This document shows positions 16,827-25,137 of a stretch of 64,000 bases of DNA, piece by piece. The notes beneath the pieces were generated by a model. It was given only the letters and a program-made list of their open reading frames with translations, searched no databases and was not told the origin of the DNA. Origin of the DNA: Planctomycetota bacterium (GTDB lineage Bacteria > Planctomycetota > Phycisphaerae > UBA1845 > PWPN01); assembly GCA_029550525.1 (NCBI GenBank), contig JAKPHF010000078.1:1-64000 (forward strand), given 5' to 3'. Each line of letters begins with the position of its first letter. Position 1 is the stretch's first letter. A program made the translations under genes and the position numbers.

Positions 16827-18350
16827 ATGCGTAACCGCCGCGTACTCTTGGCTTTGGGTCTGCTGCTGGCCGTCGTGGGCGTGCTGGGCGGGTCGCTCGG
16901 CTACGGATTGTACTACCGCAGCGATTCCTACCGCCGCAAGGTCGAGCGGGCGCTGACGACGTTCTTCGGCCTGCCCACCGACGTGGGCGCAGTCCGCCCG
17001 GACACGCTGCGGTCCCGCGTGCTCCACGACGTGCAAATGTGGCTGCCCGAACGGCGGGCCCGCATCTTCCACTCGCCGCGGGCGGTGTGGGACGCGTCGC
17101 CCAATGACAGCGGCGGCACGGTGCTGCACCTGTACGACGCCGTGCTATCCATCGGCTCGGAGGAGTGGGAGTCCGACGACTACATGACTGTGCTGCGGGC
17201 CAGCCTGCTGCACAACTTTTCCGATCTGAACATCAAGCGGGTCGAGTTTCACAACGCGAGCATCACGCGGCCTCACCGTGATTTCCGCATCCGCGCCGAC
17301 GGCGTGACTGGCCGCGTCGACTTCGACGACAGCGGACACGGCCAGGCCGAGCTGGTCACGTATTCGCTCAACGGGGCACGGGTGGCCGACCCCATTCGCA
17401 TCCGGGCGAAGATCGACCCGTCGAACGAGCAGAACTTCCTGCCCGAGGTGGTGCTCGACGTGCCGCCGCTGCCACTGGCTGCGCTGGGCCTCGAGCAGAT
17501 GCTGGCCACGCCGGTAACGCAAGGAGCGTTCGCGGGCCGTATCAGTCTTCGGCAGCAGACTGGCGGCGACGTGATCGAACTCGACGGCGTGGCTCGCGAG
17601 ATTCGGCTGGAGGAGATGACGAGCCGGCTGCGCGGCGGACCGTTGTCCGGACTGCTCGATCTGACCATCCACCGCGCGGTGATTCGCGCCGACGGGTTGG
17701 CCCACCTGCGATTCAGCGGCGAGCTGCGCGATCTCAATCTCGATCCCCTGCTGAACCGCTACGGCCTGCCCGCCATCGGCGGCAAGATTCATCTCGAGGT
17801 GCACAACGGCCTGCTCGAGGGCGAGACCATCCGAAGCCTGAGCGTGGCCGGTCATTGGCGCGAGGGCCGGTTGGCCGCGCTGTTGGAGATGCTGCTCCAA
17901 CGCCCCAGCATCGACGGACGGCTCGATCTGCGCATTGCGTCGCTGATCATCAAGAATAACGAACTGAGCAGCGGCAATATCGATATCGACGCCACGCCGC
18001 CGCCCGGCAAACCGGGCACGATCGACCGATCGCTTCTGCTGGATTTGCTCAGCAAGCACATGGGCTTCAAAGTGCCCGACCTGTTGGCCCGTATGCTCCC
18101 GCCCTCGGTGGAGTTCGTGCGGGCCCGGGCCAAGCTGCTCATCGACGGCCAGCAGTTGCAAATCCTAAACGTCCCCGGCCCGGAGCTGGTGCCCATCCTC
18201 ACCATTCGCGTGTCGGGACGGGAACTGCCGCTCGTGCACAGCATCGACCGCGTCTTCGATCTTGCCCCCCTGCTCGATCGCGCCCGCCTGGAAGCCCAGG
18301 AGTTGAAGAGAACCCTCCGAGAACGCCACGGCAGCAGGCCGTCGCCTTGA
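16827..18350 (+). CDS. Membrane-anchored AsmA-like protein
   Basis: 507 residues: a basic N-terminus and one transmembrane helix (VLLALGLLLAVVGVLGGSLGYGLYY), then a long region of alternating beta-strand character facing the periplasm. The middle and end resemble AsmA/YdbH-type proteins of the repeating beta-groove superfamily (phrases such as GGKIHLEVHNGLLEGETI and AKLLIDGQQLQILNVPG). These proteins are thought to move phospholipid to, or help assemble, the outer membrane. The assignment rests on general layout and is not certain. The stop codon is followed within 10 bases by an AGCTGTGAGC word repeat. Confidence 0.65.
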   Translation: MRNRRVLLALGLLLAVVGVLGGSLGYGLYYRSDSYRRKVERALTTFFGLPTDVGAVRPDTLRSRVLHDVQMWLPERRARIFHSPRAVWDASPNDSGGTVLHLYDAVLSIGSEEWESDDYMTVLRASLLHNFSDLNIKRVEFHNASITRPHRDFRIRADGVTGRVDFDDSGHGQAELVTYSLNGARVADPIRIRAKIDPSNEQNFLPEVVLDVPPLPLAALGLEQMLATPVTQGAFAGRISLRQQTGGDVIELDGVAREIRLEEMTSRLRGGPLSGLLDLTIHRAVIRADGLAHLRFSGELRDLNLDPLLNRYGLPAIGGKIHLEVHNGLLEGETIRSLSVAGHWREGRLAALLEMLLQRPSIDGRLDLRIASLIIKNNELSSGNIDIDATPPPGKPGTIDRSLLLDLLSKHMGFKVPDLLARMLPPSVEFVRARAKLLIDGQQLQILNVPGPELVPILTIRVSGRELPLVHSIDRVFDLAPLLDRARLEAQELKRTLRERHGSRPSP

Positions 18351-18356
18351 TGCGTT

Positions 18357-18391
18357 AAGAGCTGTGAGCCGTGAGCTATGGGCTGTAGGCC
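18357..18391 (+). repeat. AGCTNTNAGC word repeat at a gene end
   Basis: Words AAGAGCTGTGAGCC, GTGAGCTATGGGC and TGTAGGCC in 35 bases, beginning 7 bases after the TGA of the AsmA-like gene. Confidence 0.7.
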
Positions 18392-18477
18392 ATATATCGG
18401 TCATCCGCATTGGCAAGAGCACATGCCATGCGCACCGCGGGCGACATCAATGCCGTGTCGGCGTTGCGTTGCATCTG

Positions 18478-18638
18478 TCGCCCCTGTCGGGGCTCCATGA
18501 GACAGAAGGGACGGAAGGATGGAGCTTCGTCGCTCACCGGGGGCTTACGCCGCCCGGCTATTAACCCCTGCCCCTTGCGGGGCAGCATGTGCACGCTTCC
18601 AACGTGCACGTGCAGGCATGGATGCCTGCACCACAATG
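18478..18638 (+). repeat. Two dispersed hairpin repeats in tandem
   Basis: 18478-18583 is copy 2 of the CGCCCCTGTCGGGGCTCCAT / GGGGGCTTACGCCGCCCGG / GCCCCTTGCGGGGC family. 18586-18638 is a copy of the GTGCACGCTTCCAACGTGCA / TGCAGGCATGGATGCCTGCA family. The remaining bases between the flanking genes hold no other gene. Confidence 0.75.
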
Positions 18639-18664
18639 CCCCCCTCACGTGGACAGACTTCTTC

Positions 18665-18811
18665 TCAGCTTTCACCCTGCAATTCGGCCTTGCGGAGCAC
18701 GGTCTCGCCCGAGCAGTCCATCTCGAAGGGACCGGCCTCCATCTCGACCTTAACGCGGTATTCATCTTCCAGCTTTGAAGGTACTCGCCACGAGTACGAA
18801 CAGGTGAAGCC
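18665..18811 (-). other. In-frame 48-codon extension past the UGA of the exported protein at 18812-20263 (candidate selenoprotein end)
   Basis: Directly after the TGA at 18812-18814 the same frame stays open for 48 codons to a second TGA at 18665-18667. The translation, starting GFTCSYSWRVP and continuing EYRVKVEMEAGPFEMDC to LQGES, has the composition of a folded beta-type protein end rather than of spacer. Reading the UGA as one residue gives YG-X-GFTC, with a Cys four residues after X. Alternatives are a nonsense mutation that truncated the gene, or natural termination with a relic downstream. The stem-loop feature at 18781-18797 is the main reason to consider selenocysteine. Confidence 0.55.
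18781..18797 (-). promoter_or_regulatory. SECIS-like stem-loop downstream of the in-frame UGA
   Basis: On the minus strand, GTACTCG-TGG-CGAGTAC forms a perfect 7-bp stem with a 3-base loop whose second base is G. It begins 14 bases after the UGA, so the loop starts 21 bases after it. A weaker outer pairing (GGCTT just after the UGA with AAGCT beyond the stem) could extend it. This agrees with the published description of bacterial SECIS elements: upper stem of 4 or more bp, small loop with G in the first two positions, loop about 16-37 bases from the UGA. The stem also encodes Tyr-Ser-Trp-Arg-Val. Confidence 0.4.
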
Positions 18812-20263
18812 TCACCCATACTCGAACTGACCCTTTTTGACGAGGGTTCCGTCATTTTTCATGATCCTGAACGAGGGTTTGCCGGGTTGGCTGCCCTTGA
18901 CCATGAGTGCATCACAGTACTCGCCGGCCGAACCGATGATGTCCAATTGCAGATGGACGTCTCGGTCGTTCACGTAGGCGACCCTGACGATCGGTTTGTA
19001 GGGCGGGCCGAAGACCAGCCTCTCAGTCTTGCCCTGGGCCACGGTCATCGGTTTGAACTCGTGAGTGGCGCGGGCTTGCGCGAGCGTGAGCTTTGGCCCG
19101 GTGCTGAATACAATCTCGTCGCCGTCGCCCCCGAAGATGCTCGCCAGCCGCTGGGCAAGCGACTTTTTCTTCTTTGCGGGAGCGGGCTGCGTGGCAGCCT
19201 CTTTCGATTTGGACGCCGGCTTGGCGTCGGTCAGGTCCAGCTGATACTCGAGGAGCCGCCACTTGCCGGCGGGCACAGCCACCGGCTTGTCTTTGTCCCC
19301 CGCGATCTTGATCAAACCTTCCTTGCCGTAGATCACGGCGCGGTACGGACCAGAGGCGTTGACCACCGAACCCAACGGCAGTTCGGCCGGTTCCAGCGTG
19401 ACCTTGTCCCCGGCGGGAGTCACGGAGATGCGGTAGTACCGCCCCTCGACATTGACCAGTTTGGACAGATACTGGCGATCAGGTGAGTCGCACGGGCTGT
19501 AGCCCGAGTAGCGTGGAGCCTTGTGATCCGGGTCGATCAGCACCATGTCGCCGGTGTGGGGATACGCAGGAGCGTCCTGCCCGTGCACCTCCTCATCCAT
19601 CCAGAACTCGTCGTTGAAGGTTCCGTTGCTGTTGTAGTCGAGCAGGATGATCTCATGGGGTTTGCCGTCGATCTGGATCTTGCCATGCCGATAGGCGCTC
19701 GCCTTCAAGGAAACCGAGACGTAGAAAAGGTCGTCCTCTACCACATGCGAACCTACCGACAGAGCAAAAGGCATCTCGAACTTCTGACCGCCGGCTTCGA
19801 CCACCAGTGTCTGCGGCGGGAACTCACGGTGCCGATAGCTGCCTCCGAAAATGCCGTCCATCGGCCGGGCCCGGATTGGTTTCTCATCGGTAAGATCGCC
19901 GTTACGGTTGGCGTCGAGGTACAGCCGGTTGAAACCCTCCGCCGCCAGTTTGGTGGAGTCCAGCGCGAACGCATACCGGTACGAGCCAATCTTGGCCACC
20001 GCCTTGAAAGGCCGTTCGCACGAATACTTTGGCTCTTTCTTGACGATCTGCTCGAACTCTTCCCCCTGCCACTGATCCGACATTTCCCTGTGCAGGTAGA
20101 AATGCTGCGGAGATATCAGGTTCAGGTAGTACTCTTTGGTACGATACTCGTACGATTCGGGCAGCGTCTGTAACTCGAGTTCGGCGGTTTCGGCACGAAT
20201 GATGGGCACGCCGATTATGAGCACGGCGACGCTCACCCCCATCAGGGCCAGGATACGGCTCAT
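18812..20263 (-). CDS. Exported protein of unknown function with calcium-loop-like motifs; frame continues past UGA
   Basis: 483 residues to the first UGA. The start is set at ATG 20263, with GGAGG seven bases upstream and signal peptide MSRILALMGVSVAVLIIGVPIIRA; the open frame extends upstream without a start signal. The body contains DANRNGDLTDEKP and DYNSNGTFNDEFW, EF-hand-like loops of the sort found in planctomycete secreted proteins. A Lys/Ala/Pro linker (SKSKEAATQPAPAKKKK) divides it at about residue 375. It is the last gene of a three-gene operon with a NapH-type polyferredoxin and a small membrane protein, so a redox or envelope role is possible. The family is not recognised. See the extension at 18665-18811: with UGA decoded the product would have 532 residues. 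Confidence 0.85.
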   Translation of the reverse strand: MSRILALMGVSVAVLIIGVPIIRAETAELELQTLPESYEYRTKEYYLNLISPQHFYLHREMSDQWQGEEFEQIVKKEPKYSCERPFKAVAKIGSYRYAFALDSTKLAAEGFNRLYLDANRNGDLTDEKPIRARPMDGIFGGSYRHREFPPQTLVVEAGGQKFEMPFALSVGSHVVEDDLFYVSVSLKASAYRHGKIQIDGKPHEIILLDYNSNGTFNDEFWMDEEVHGQDAPAYPHTGDMVLIDPDHKAPRYSGYSPCDSPDRQYLSKLVNVEGRYYRISVTPAGDKVTLEPAELPLGSVVNASGPYRAVIYGKEGLIKIAGDKDKPVAVPAGKWRLLEYQLDLTDAKPASKSKEAATQPAPAKKKKSLAQRLASIFGGDGDEIVFSTGPKLTLAQARATHEFKPMTVAQGKTERLVFGPPYKPIVRVAYVNDRDVHLQLDIIGSAGEYCDALMVKGSQPGKPSFRIMKNDGTLVKKGQFEYG

Positions 20264-20373
20264 AGGTCGTCCTCCATTCGCTCGGGCGAAGTGCCCGAGA
20301 GCAGATTTGGCTCCCGTCAGTGGCCGGACCTCAGCAGCGCGACGCTGCAGCTCCGCGGCCGAACTCGCGAGGA

Positions 20374-21306
20374 TCATTGCACCGTATTAGACGGCGGCGT
20401 ACCGCAAACGTTGCACGGCGGCTCTTCGTCTGGCGGTCCGGATCGGTCTCGGCCCATGCCGGCAGGCCCCTGCGGGCTGCCGGCGGAACTTCCGGCGAAC
20501 ACCGTGCCAACCATCAAGGCGCTGCACCGAGTACACTCCAGACAACGGATGCAGCGGCCGTTGTTCACGCTCGCATTAGGGAGCACGCCGTAACGACACA
20601 TCTTGTCGCACTGCCCGCACGTCCTGCAGGCATCGGTGCGAAACCGCAGAACGAACACCGATGCTCGATTGAACATCGCGAAGATAGCCCCGAGCGGGCA
20701 GAAAAGCTTGCACCAGGGACGAACGGCAAACAGCATACCGACCACCACGGCCACCAGAACGGCCAGCTTGATCGTGCTCGGCAGCACCAATCCGTTGCCC
20801 TCGCGATACATGCGGACGGTGTTGGGCAAGGCGCCCTCCAACGCCCCGGCCGGACAGACACGGCAGAAGAACAACGGATGGGCCTCGCCCCACAGGTACG
20901 GAACGAACACGACCAGGCTGATCAGGACGAGGTAGCGAGTGTAGCCTGCCCAAGCGGGAATGCGGAACCGCGGTGTCGGAATTTTGGCAGCCATGTCCTG
21001 CAGGAAGCCGAAGGGGCAAGCCCAGCCGCAGACCGCCGTGCCCACGATGGCTCCGATCGCCACGAGCGTGCCGACTGCCGCAAAGGGGAACAGATGCAAG
21101 GCGCTGAAGTTGGCCACCACACCGATGGGGCAGGCCAAGAAAGCCAGCGGACAGGAATAGCAGTGAAAAACCGGCCCGCACACGTTGTGCAGGCGGAGCA
21201 AGAAGGGATCGAGCCAGATGACCAGAAACGCCGCCTGCACCCAGGCACGGCGCCGGGCCACCCATCGCGTCACTTGATCCAGGCGTGATCCGGCCATGGC
21301 CACCAT
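20374..21306 (-). CDS. NapH/NosR-type membrane polyferredoxin (4Fe-4S)
   Basis: About 310 residues with five or six membrane helices and many Cys motifs: CGPVFHCYSCPLAFLACP, CGWACPFG, CRVCPAGA, CKLFCPLGA, and near the C-terminus two ferredoxin-like clusters (CRTCGQCDKMCRYGV and CIRCLECTRC) and a last CNVC. NapH-, NosR- and MauN-like proteins pass electrons from the quinone pool across the membrane to periplasmic enzymes. The start is uncertain: GTG 21336 overlaps the preceding gene by 13 bases, while ATG 21306 and ATG 21297 follow GGAGG. It lies between a small membrane protein and the exported candidate selenoprotein, which suggests an electron supply role for that product (inference). Confidence 0.85.
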   Translation of the reverse strand: MVAMAGSRLDQVTRWVARRRAWVQAAFLVIWLDPFLLRLHNVCGPVFHCYSCPLAFLACPIGVVANFSALHLFPFAAVGTLVAIGAIVGTAVCGWACPFGFLQDMAAKIPTPRFRIPAWAGYTRYLVLISLVVFVPYLWGEAHPLFFCRVCPAGALEGALPNTVRMYREGNGLVLPSTIKLAVLVAVVVGMLFAVRPWCKLFCPLGAIFAMFNRASVFVLRFRTDACRTCGQCDKMCRYGVLPNASVNNGRCIRCLECTRCSALMVGTVFAGSSAGSPQGPAGMGRDRSGPPDEEPPCNVCGTPPSNTVQ

Positions 21307-21323
21307 GGCCTCCGTTAACGCAC

Positions 21324-21716
21324 TCAAGTAGGGCACAAAGCCGGACCGCTCTTGCCCGGGCCATACGTCAGTTTCAGCCGGCCGTTCTCCAGCCGCGCGA
21401 TCCCCCCCACCGTCACCTCACGGATGACTCGGGGCTCGATGAATTGCTGCTCTTGCTCCTCGACGACTTCGACCTTGACCTTTCGGGGCCGAGGCGGTGG
21501 CGGCGGCATGGGCCTACCACCTCGTCCAGACGGCCCCCGCCACAAAGCCTCCGGCGGCCGTTCGAGAATGATCTGTTCCTTCTCGACCATGACCTCGGCC
21601 AGGACCGGTAGCGACCGTGCCGTAGCAGCGTAGATCAGTGCCGCAACCCCCGCGACCAGGAGTATGAAGGGGATCAGGATTCGGGCGACTGATCTCATGC
21701 CGTCGGTCCCATCCAT
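21324..21716 (-). CDS. Small single-span membrane protein, first gene of the polyferredoxin operon
   Basis: 130 residues: one N-terminal helix (ILIPFILLVAGVAALIYAATA), then a periplasmic part with a Pro/Arg-rich linker (GRPMPPPPPRPRKVKVEVVE) and the short segment VTVGGIARLENGRLKLTY, ending GPALCPT. An in-frame ATG at 21698 is an alternative start. The 3' end meets or overlaps the start of the NapH-like gene, indicating an operon. No family is recognised. The position suggests a partner or anchor for the redox module. Confidence 0.75.
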   Translation of the reverse strand: MDGTDGMRSVARILIPFILLVAGVAALIYAATARSLPVLAEVMVEKEQIILERPPEALWRGPSGRGGRPMPPPPPRPRKVKVEVVEEQEQQFIEPRVIREVTVGGIARLENGRLKLTYGPGKSGPALCPT

Positions 21717-21858
21717 GCCGCTTGCGGCCGGCCGGGGGGCACTTCGTCCGCCAAAGACGACTGTATCTCTGCGAATACCTCGGAGCCAGCGTATCTCCCC
21801 GAACCCTACTTGGTCAAGACACGCTTCGGGGAGCTGGCGCCTCGCTCGGCCCCGACGT

Positions 21859-21898
21859 TCTCACGTTCCCACCTTCCCACATTCCCACGTTCGCACCG
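21859..21898 (+). repeat. TTCCCAC octad array
   Basis: Imperfect 8-base units: TTCCCACC, TTCCCACA, TTCCCACG and TTCGCACC, preceded by GTTCTCACG. It lies in the divergent spacer between the polyferredoxin operon and the GH172 gene. Confidence 0.75.
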
Positions 21899-21972
21899 GT
21901 TTCTTATACTGTCCGCCCGACGGCCGGTCTGCATCGGCCGAAACCCCGGACTCAGCATTACGGAGAGCACAC

Positions 21973-23079
21973 GTGAGTTTCAACGGACTGGGCATGAACC
22001 TGGGCAACCTGTCCCGGATCAGCAGCGCTAAAACGCGATCCCTCAGTGCGGAAAACCCCACCGGCGAAAAGGGCAAGGGCGGGATGGCGACCGAAGGCCT
22101 CGGCAAGAACGCCGCCCGCGATCTGGGCCGCGGCTGGAAGATCTCGCCGGCGATCGCCATCAAGGCCGGCCAAACCGTCGAAATCGCCGACATTCAGGGC
22201 TCGGGAGCCATCCAGCAGATGTGGTTCACGCCCACCGGCCCCTGGCGCTGGACCATTCTGCGGATCTACTGGGACGGTCAGGAGATCCCCTCGGTCGAGT
22301 GCCCGATGGGCGACTTCTTCGCCAACGGCTGGGGCGAGTACGCCCACGTCAACTCGCTACCCGTCTGCGTGAATCCGGGCAGCGCGTTCAACTGCTACTG
22401 GGAGATGCCTTTCCGCAAGCGCTGCCGCATCACCGTCGAGAACCTGGGCGAGCAGGAGATGGTCCTGTTCTACCAGATCAACTACACGCTCACCGACGTG
22501 CCCGATGATTGCGCCTACTTCCACGCCCAGTTCCGCCGCACGAACCCCCTGCCCTACAAGACCGACTACACCATCGTCGACGGCATCCGCGGCCGCGGGC
22601 ACTACGTGGGCACGTACATGGCCTGGGGCTCGAACAACAACGGCTGGTGGGGTGAAGGCGAGATCAAGTTCTTCATGGACGGCGACACCGAGTTCCCGAC
22701 CATCTGCGGCACGGGCACGGAAGACTACTTTTGCGGCTCGTACTGCTTCCACGTCAACAAGGGCATCGGCGACGTGTCCGAAGGCAAGGGCTTGCAATAC
22801 CAGGAGTACACGACCGCCTACGCGGGCCTGCCGCAGATCATCCGACCCGACGGTCGCGACCGCTCGCAGATGCGGTTCGGCATGTACCGCTGGCACATCA
22901 TGGACCCCGTGCGATTCGAGCAGGATCTGCGGGTGACCATGCAGGCGCTGGGCTGGCGCAGCGGCCAGCGATACCTCCCGCTGCAGGACGACATTGCCAG
23001 CGTAGCCTACTGGTATCAAACACTCCCGACCGCGCCCTTCCCGGCCCTGCCCGACAAGGACAGTCTGGAGATCATCTGA
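21973..23079 (+). CDS. DUF2961 / glycoside hydrolase family 172 protein, no signal peptide
   Basis: 368 residues from GTG 21973, chosen because GGAGAG precedes it and the frame upstream is repeat-derived. The family (DUF2961, now GH172) includes difructose-dianhydride and arabinofuranose-acting enzymes with a beta-jelly-roll fold. Typical phrases are visible: QQMWFTPTGPWRWTILRIYWDG, CPMGDFFANGWGEY, NCYWEMPFRKRCRITVEN, a conserved acidic FPTICGTGTEDYFCGSYCF, and FGMYRWHIMDPVRFEQDLRV. Length fits the family. Lack of a signal peptide suggests a cytosolic enzyme acting on imported oligosaccharides. The substrate is unknown. Confidence 0.9.
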   Translation: MSFNGLGMNLGNLSRISSAKTRSLSAENPTGEKGKGGMATEGLGKNAARDLGRGWKISPAIAIKAGQTVEIADIQGSGAIQQMWFTPTGPWRWTILRIYWDGQEIPSVECPMGDFFANGWGEYAHVNSLPVCVNPGSAFNCYWEMPFRKRCRITVENLGEQEMVLFYQINYTLTDVPDDCAYFHAQFRRTNPLPYKTDYTIVDGIRGRGHYVGTYMAWGSNNNGWWGEGEIKFFMDGDTEFPTICGTGTEDYFCGSYCFHVNKGIGDVSEGKGLQYQEYTTAYAGLPQIIRPDGRDRSQMRFGMYRWHIMDPVRFEQDLRVTMQALGWRSGQRYLPLQDDIASVAYWYQTLPTAPFPALPDKDSLEII

Positions 23080-23107
23080 GCCGGCAGTCGGCGCAGCTTC
23101 GACCCGG

Positions 23108-25093
23108 TCAGCCGGAGGCGTTCCCGCGCGAGGCTCGCCTGGCGCGGCCGTTATTATCGGACGCGATGCGGGCGGGGAGGCGGTCGGAGCTGCGACCCGC
23201 GACGCGCTTCGTCGCCTTCGGACCTGTTTTGCACGATGGGCTCAGCGGCAACCGAGCGGTGGCGCGGATGCCGCCGCGCGCGGTGGTCTCGATCTGGAAT
23301 GTCCCGCCGACGGCGGCCGCTCGCTCCTGCATGCCCATGATCCCCAGCGAATGCGTTCCCGAGAGCCGGCTGGCCGGCGCGCCCACGCCGTTGTCGCGGA
23401 TGACGATCACCAGCGTCTTGTCCTCGATCTGCACGGACACGCCGCACCGCGTGGCCTGCGAGTGGCGGGCCACGTTGGTCAGCGCTTCTTGCACGATCCG
23501 GAACGCGGGGATGGCGATGGCTTGTGGCACCTCCAGGTTGTCCGGGCGGATGGACAGGTTGCAGCGAATGCCCGAATACTGCTCGAAATCCGCCACCTGC
23601 GAGCGGATGGCCTCGACCAGCCCGTGGTGATCGAGCACGACCGGGTGAAGGCTCTTGCACAGGCTGCGAATGATGGTGGTCATCTGGCTGACGTAGCCGA
23701 TGGATTCGTTCACGCGGGCCTGAACGGCGGACGGGCTGCTCTTGGTGCGCTTGTCGAGCCAGGCGAGGTTCATGTTCAGCGCGGTGAGGATCTGGCCGAG
23801 ATCGTCGTGAAGCTCGCGGGCGATGCGGGCCCGCTCGGATTCGAGCCGGCGATCCATTTCCACGGTGAGCTTGCGGAGCAACCGTTCGCTCTTGCGGCGG
23901 GCCTTCTCGGCGCGAATGCGGCCGGTGATGTCCAGCAGATTGCCGAAAATGACCCGCTTGCCCCGGTATTCGCTGACCCGGCCGAGCACTTCAATGTTGA
24001 TGACCGCTCCGTCCTTGCGCAGGCCGCGGCAACGGTATTGGGCGCGCTCGACGGCTCCGTGCAGGCGGCGACGAATCTGCTCAGCCACGGCGGACCGATC
24101 GGCGGGATGGATCAGACACAACGGGTCGAGCGAAAGTATCTCGTCGGGGGTATAGCCGAAGATCTCCGCGAAAGCGGAGTTGATGTAGAGAAACTGCTTG
24201 CCATCGTAGATGTACACGCCGCTCAACGAGTTCTCGGTGACCGCGCGGAACCGGGCTTCGCTCTCCTGGACGGCCTCGAGGGCCGCCTTCCGCTCACAGG
24301 TTTCACGACGCAGCTGCCGGTTGATCTCCTTGAGCTCAGCCGTGCGCTGCCTCACGCGTTCTTCGAGTTTCTCGTGAGCGGCTCGAAGGGCCTGTTCGGC
24401 GTAGACTCGCTCGAGTGCGGGAGCGACGATGTCGGCCACTTGCTGCAAGAGATCGAGATCCTTCCGATCGTAGCGATGCGGCTGGTAGGAGTGGACGGTC
24501 ACGAAACCGATGACGCGCCGGTCGCACCGGACCGGTGCATACAGCATGCTGGCGGAGCGTCGCTTGCTCCCCACGATGTACATCACCGGGCCGGCCTTCG
24601 GATGTTCGCGGTTGATCAGGACGGGCTTGCCCCGCAGCACTTGGAGAATGGGTTTGCTGAACCCCAAGGCGCTGAGCGGCTGAGTGTTGCCGGGAAACCG
24701 CCGCTTCTTGCCATTGACCGTGTCGTAGTAGGCGATGATACGCACGTCCTTCTGCCCGGGCGGACGGTGGGCGAGAAACGTGAATTCCCACTCGAACAGC
24801 GCCTCGGTCGCCTCGCAGACGACCTCCATGAGATCCTGCTCGGAAGTCGTGGCCGCCAGCCGCTGAGCCAGGCGGGCAAAAACCGACCGCTGCTTTTCGT
24901 AGTGGCGATGCTGGGCGCACTCGGCTTCCAGCCGGGCAACGCGAGCGCGAAGCCGCTTCAGTTCGCTTGCCGACGTCACTGCGGTTTTGGGTTTGCCAGA
25001 CACACCACACCTGCCCGCCGCGAGATTTGTTTCCATCAGCCTACTCGACGCGAGCCGGAAACGACAACCCTTGCCCGTCCGGCCCGCATGCAT
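23108..25093 (-). CDS. Soluble sensor histidine kinase with GAF and PAS domains (HisKA_3 / NarX-like)
   Basis: 661 residues, or 642 from ATG 25036. Order: an N-terminal coiled coil (ASELKRLRARVARLEAEC), a GAF domain at about 70-230, a second coiled coil, a PAS domain at about 275-395 (FRAVTENSLSGVYIYDG to GNLLDITGR), then dimerisation and phospho-acceptor helix RARIARELHDDLGQILTAL, and ATPase motifs VQEALTNVARHS, RDNGVG and HSLGIMGMQERA. Kinases of this class normally pair with NarL/LuxR-type response regulators, none of which lies in the window. No transmembrane helix is seen, so it senses an internal signal. It converges with the GH172 gene, 28 bp apart. Confidence 0.92.
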   Translation of the reverse strand: MHAGRTGKGCRFRLASSRLMETNLAAGRCGVSGKPKTAVTSASELKRLRARVARLEAECAQHRHYEKQRSVFARLAQRLAATTSEQDLMEVVCEATEALFEWEFTFLAHRPPGQKDVRIIAYYDTVNGKKRRFPGNTQPLSALGFSKPILQVLRGKPVLINREHPKAGPVMYIVGSKRRSASMLYAPVRCDRRVIGFVTVHSYQPHRYDRKDLDLLQQVADIVAPALERVYAEQALRAAHEKLEERVRQRTAELKEINRQLRRETCERKAALEAVQESEARFRAVTENSLSGVYIYDGKQFLYINSAFAEIFGYTPDEILSLDPLCLIHPADRSAVAEQIRRRLHGAVERAQYRCRGLRKDGAVINIEVLGRVSEYRGKRVIFGNLLDITGRIRAEKARRKSERLLRKLTVEMDRRLESERARIARELHDDLGQILTALNMNLAWLDKRTKSSPSAVQARVNESIGYVSQMTTIIRSLCKSLHPVVLDHHGLVEAIRSQVADFEQYSGIRCNLSIRPDNLEVPQAIAIPAFRIVQEALTNVARHSQATRCGVSVQIEDKTLVIVIRDNGVGAPASRLSGTHSLGIMGMQERAAAVGGTFQIETTARGGIRATARLPLSPSCKTGPKATKRVAGRSSDRLPARIASDNNGRARRASRGNASG

Positions 25094-25137
25094 TGTTCGA
25101 GAAACCGAGTGATCCGGACTATAATCGCTTCGTCACC

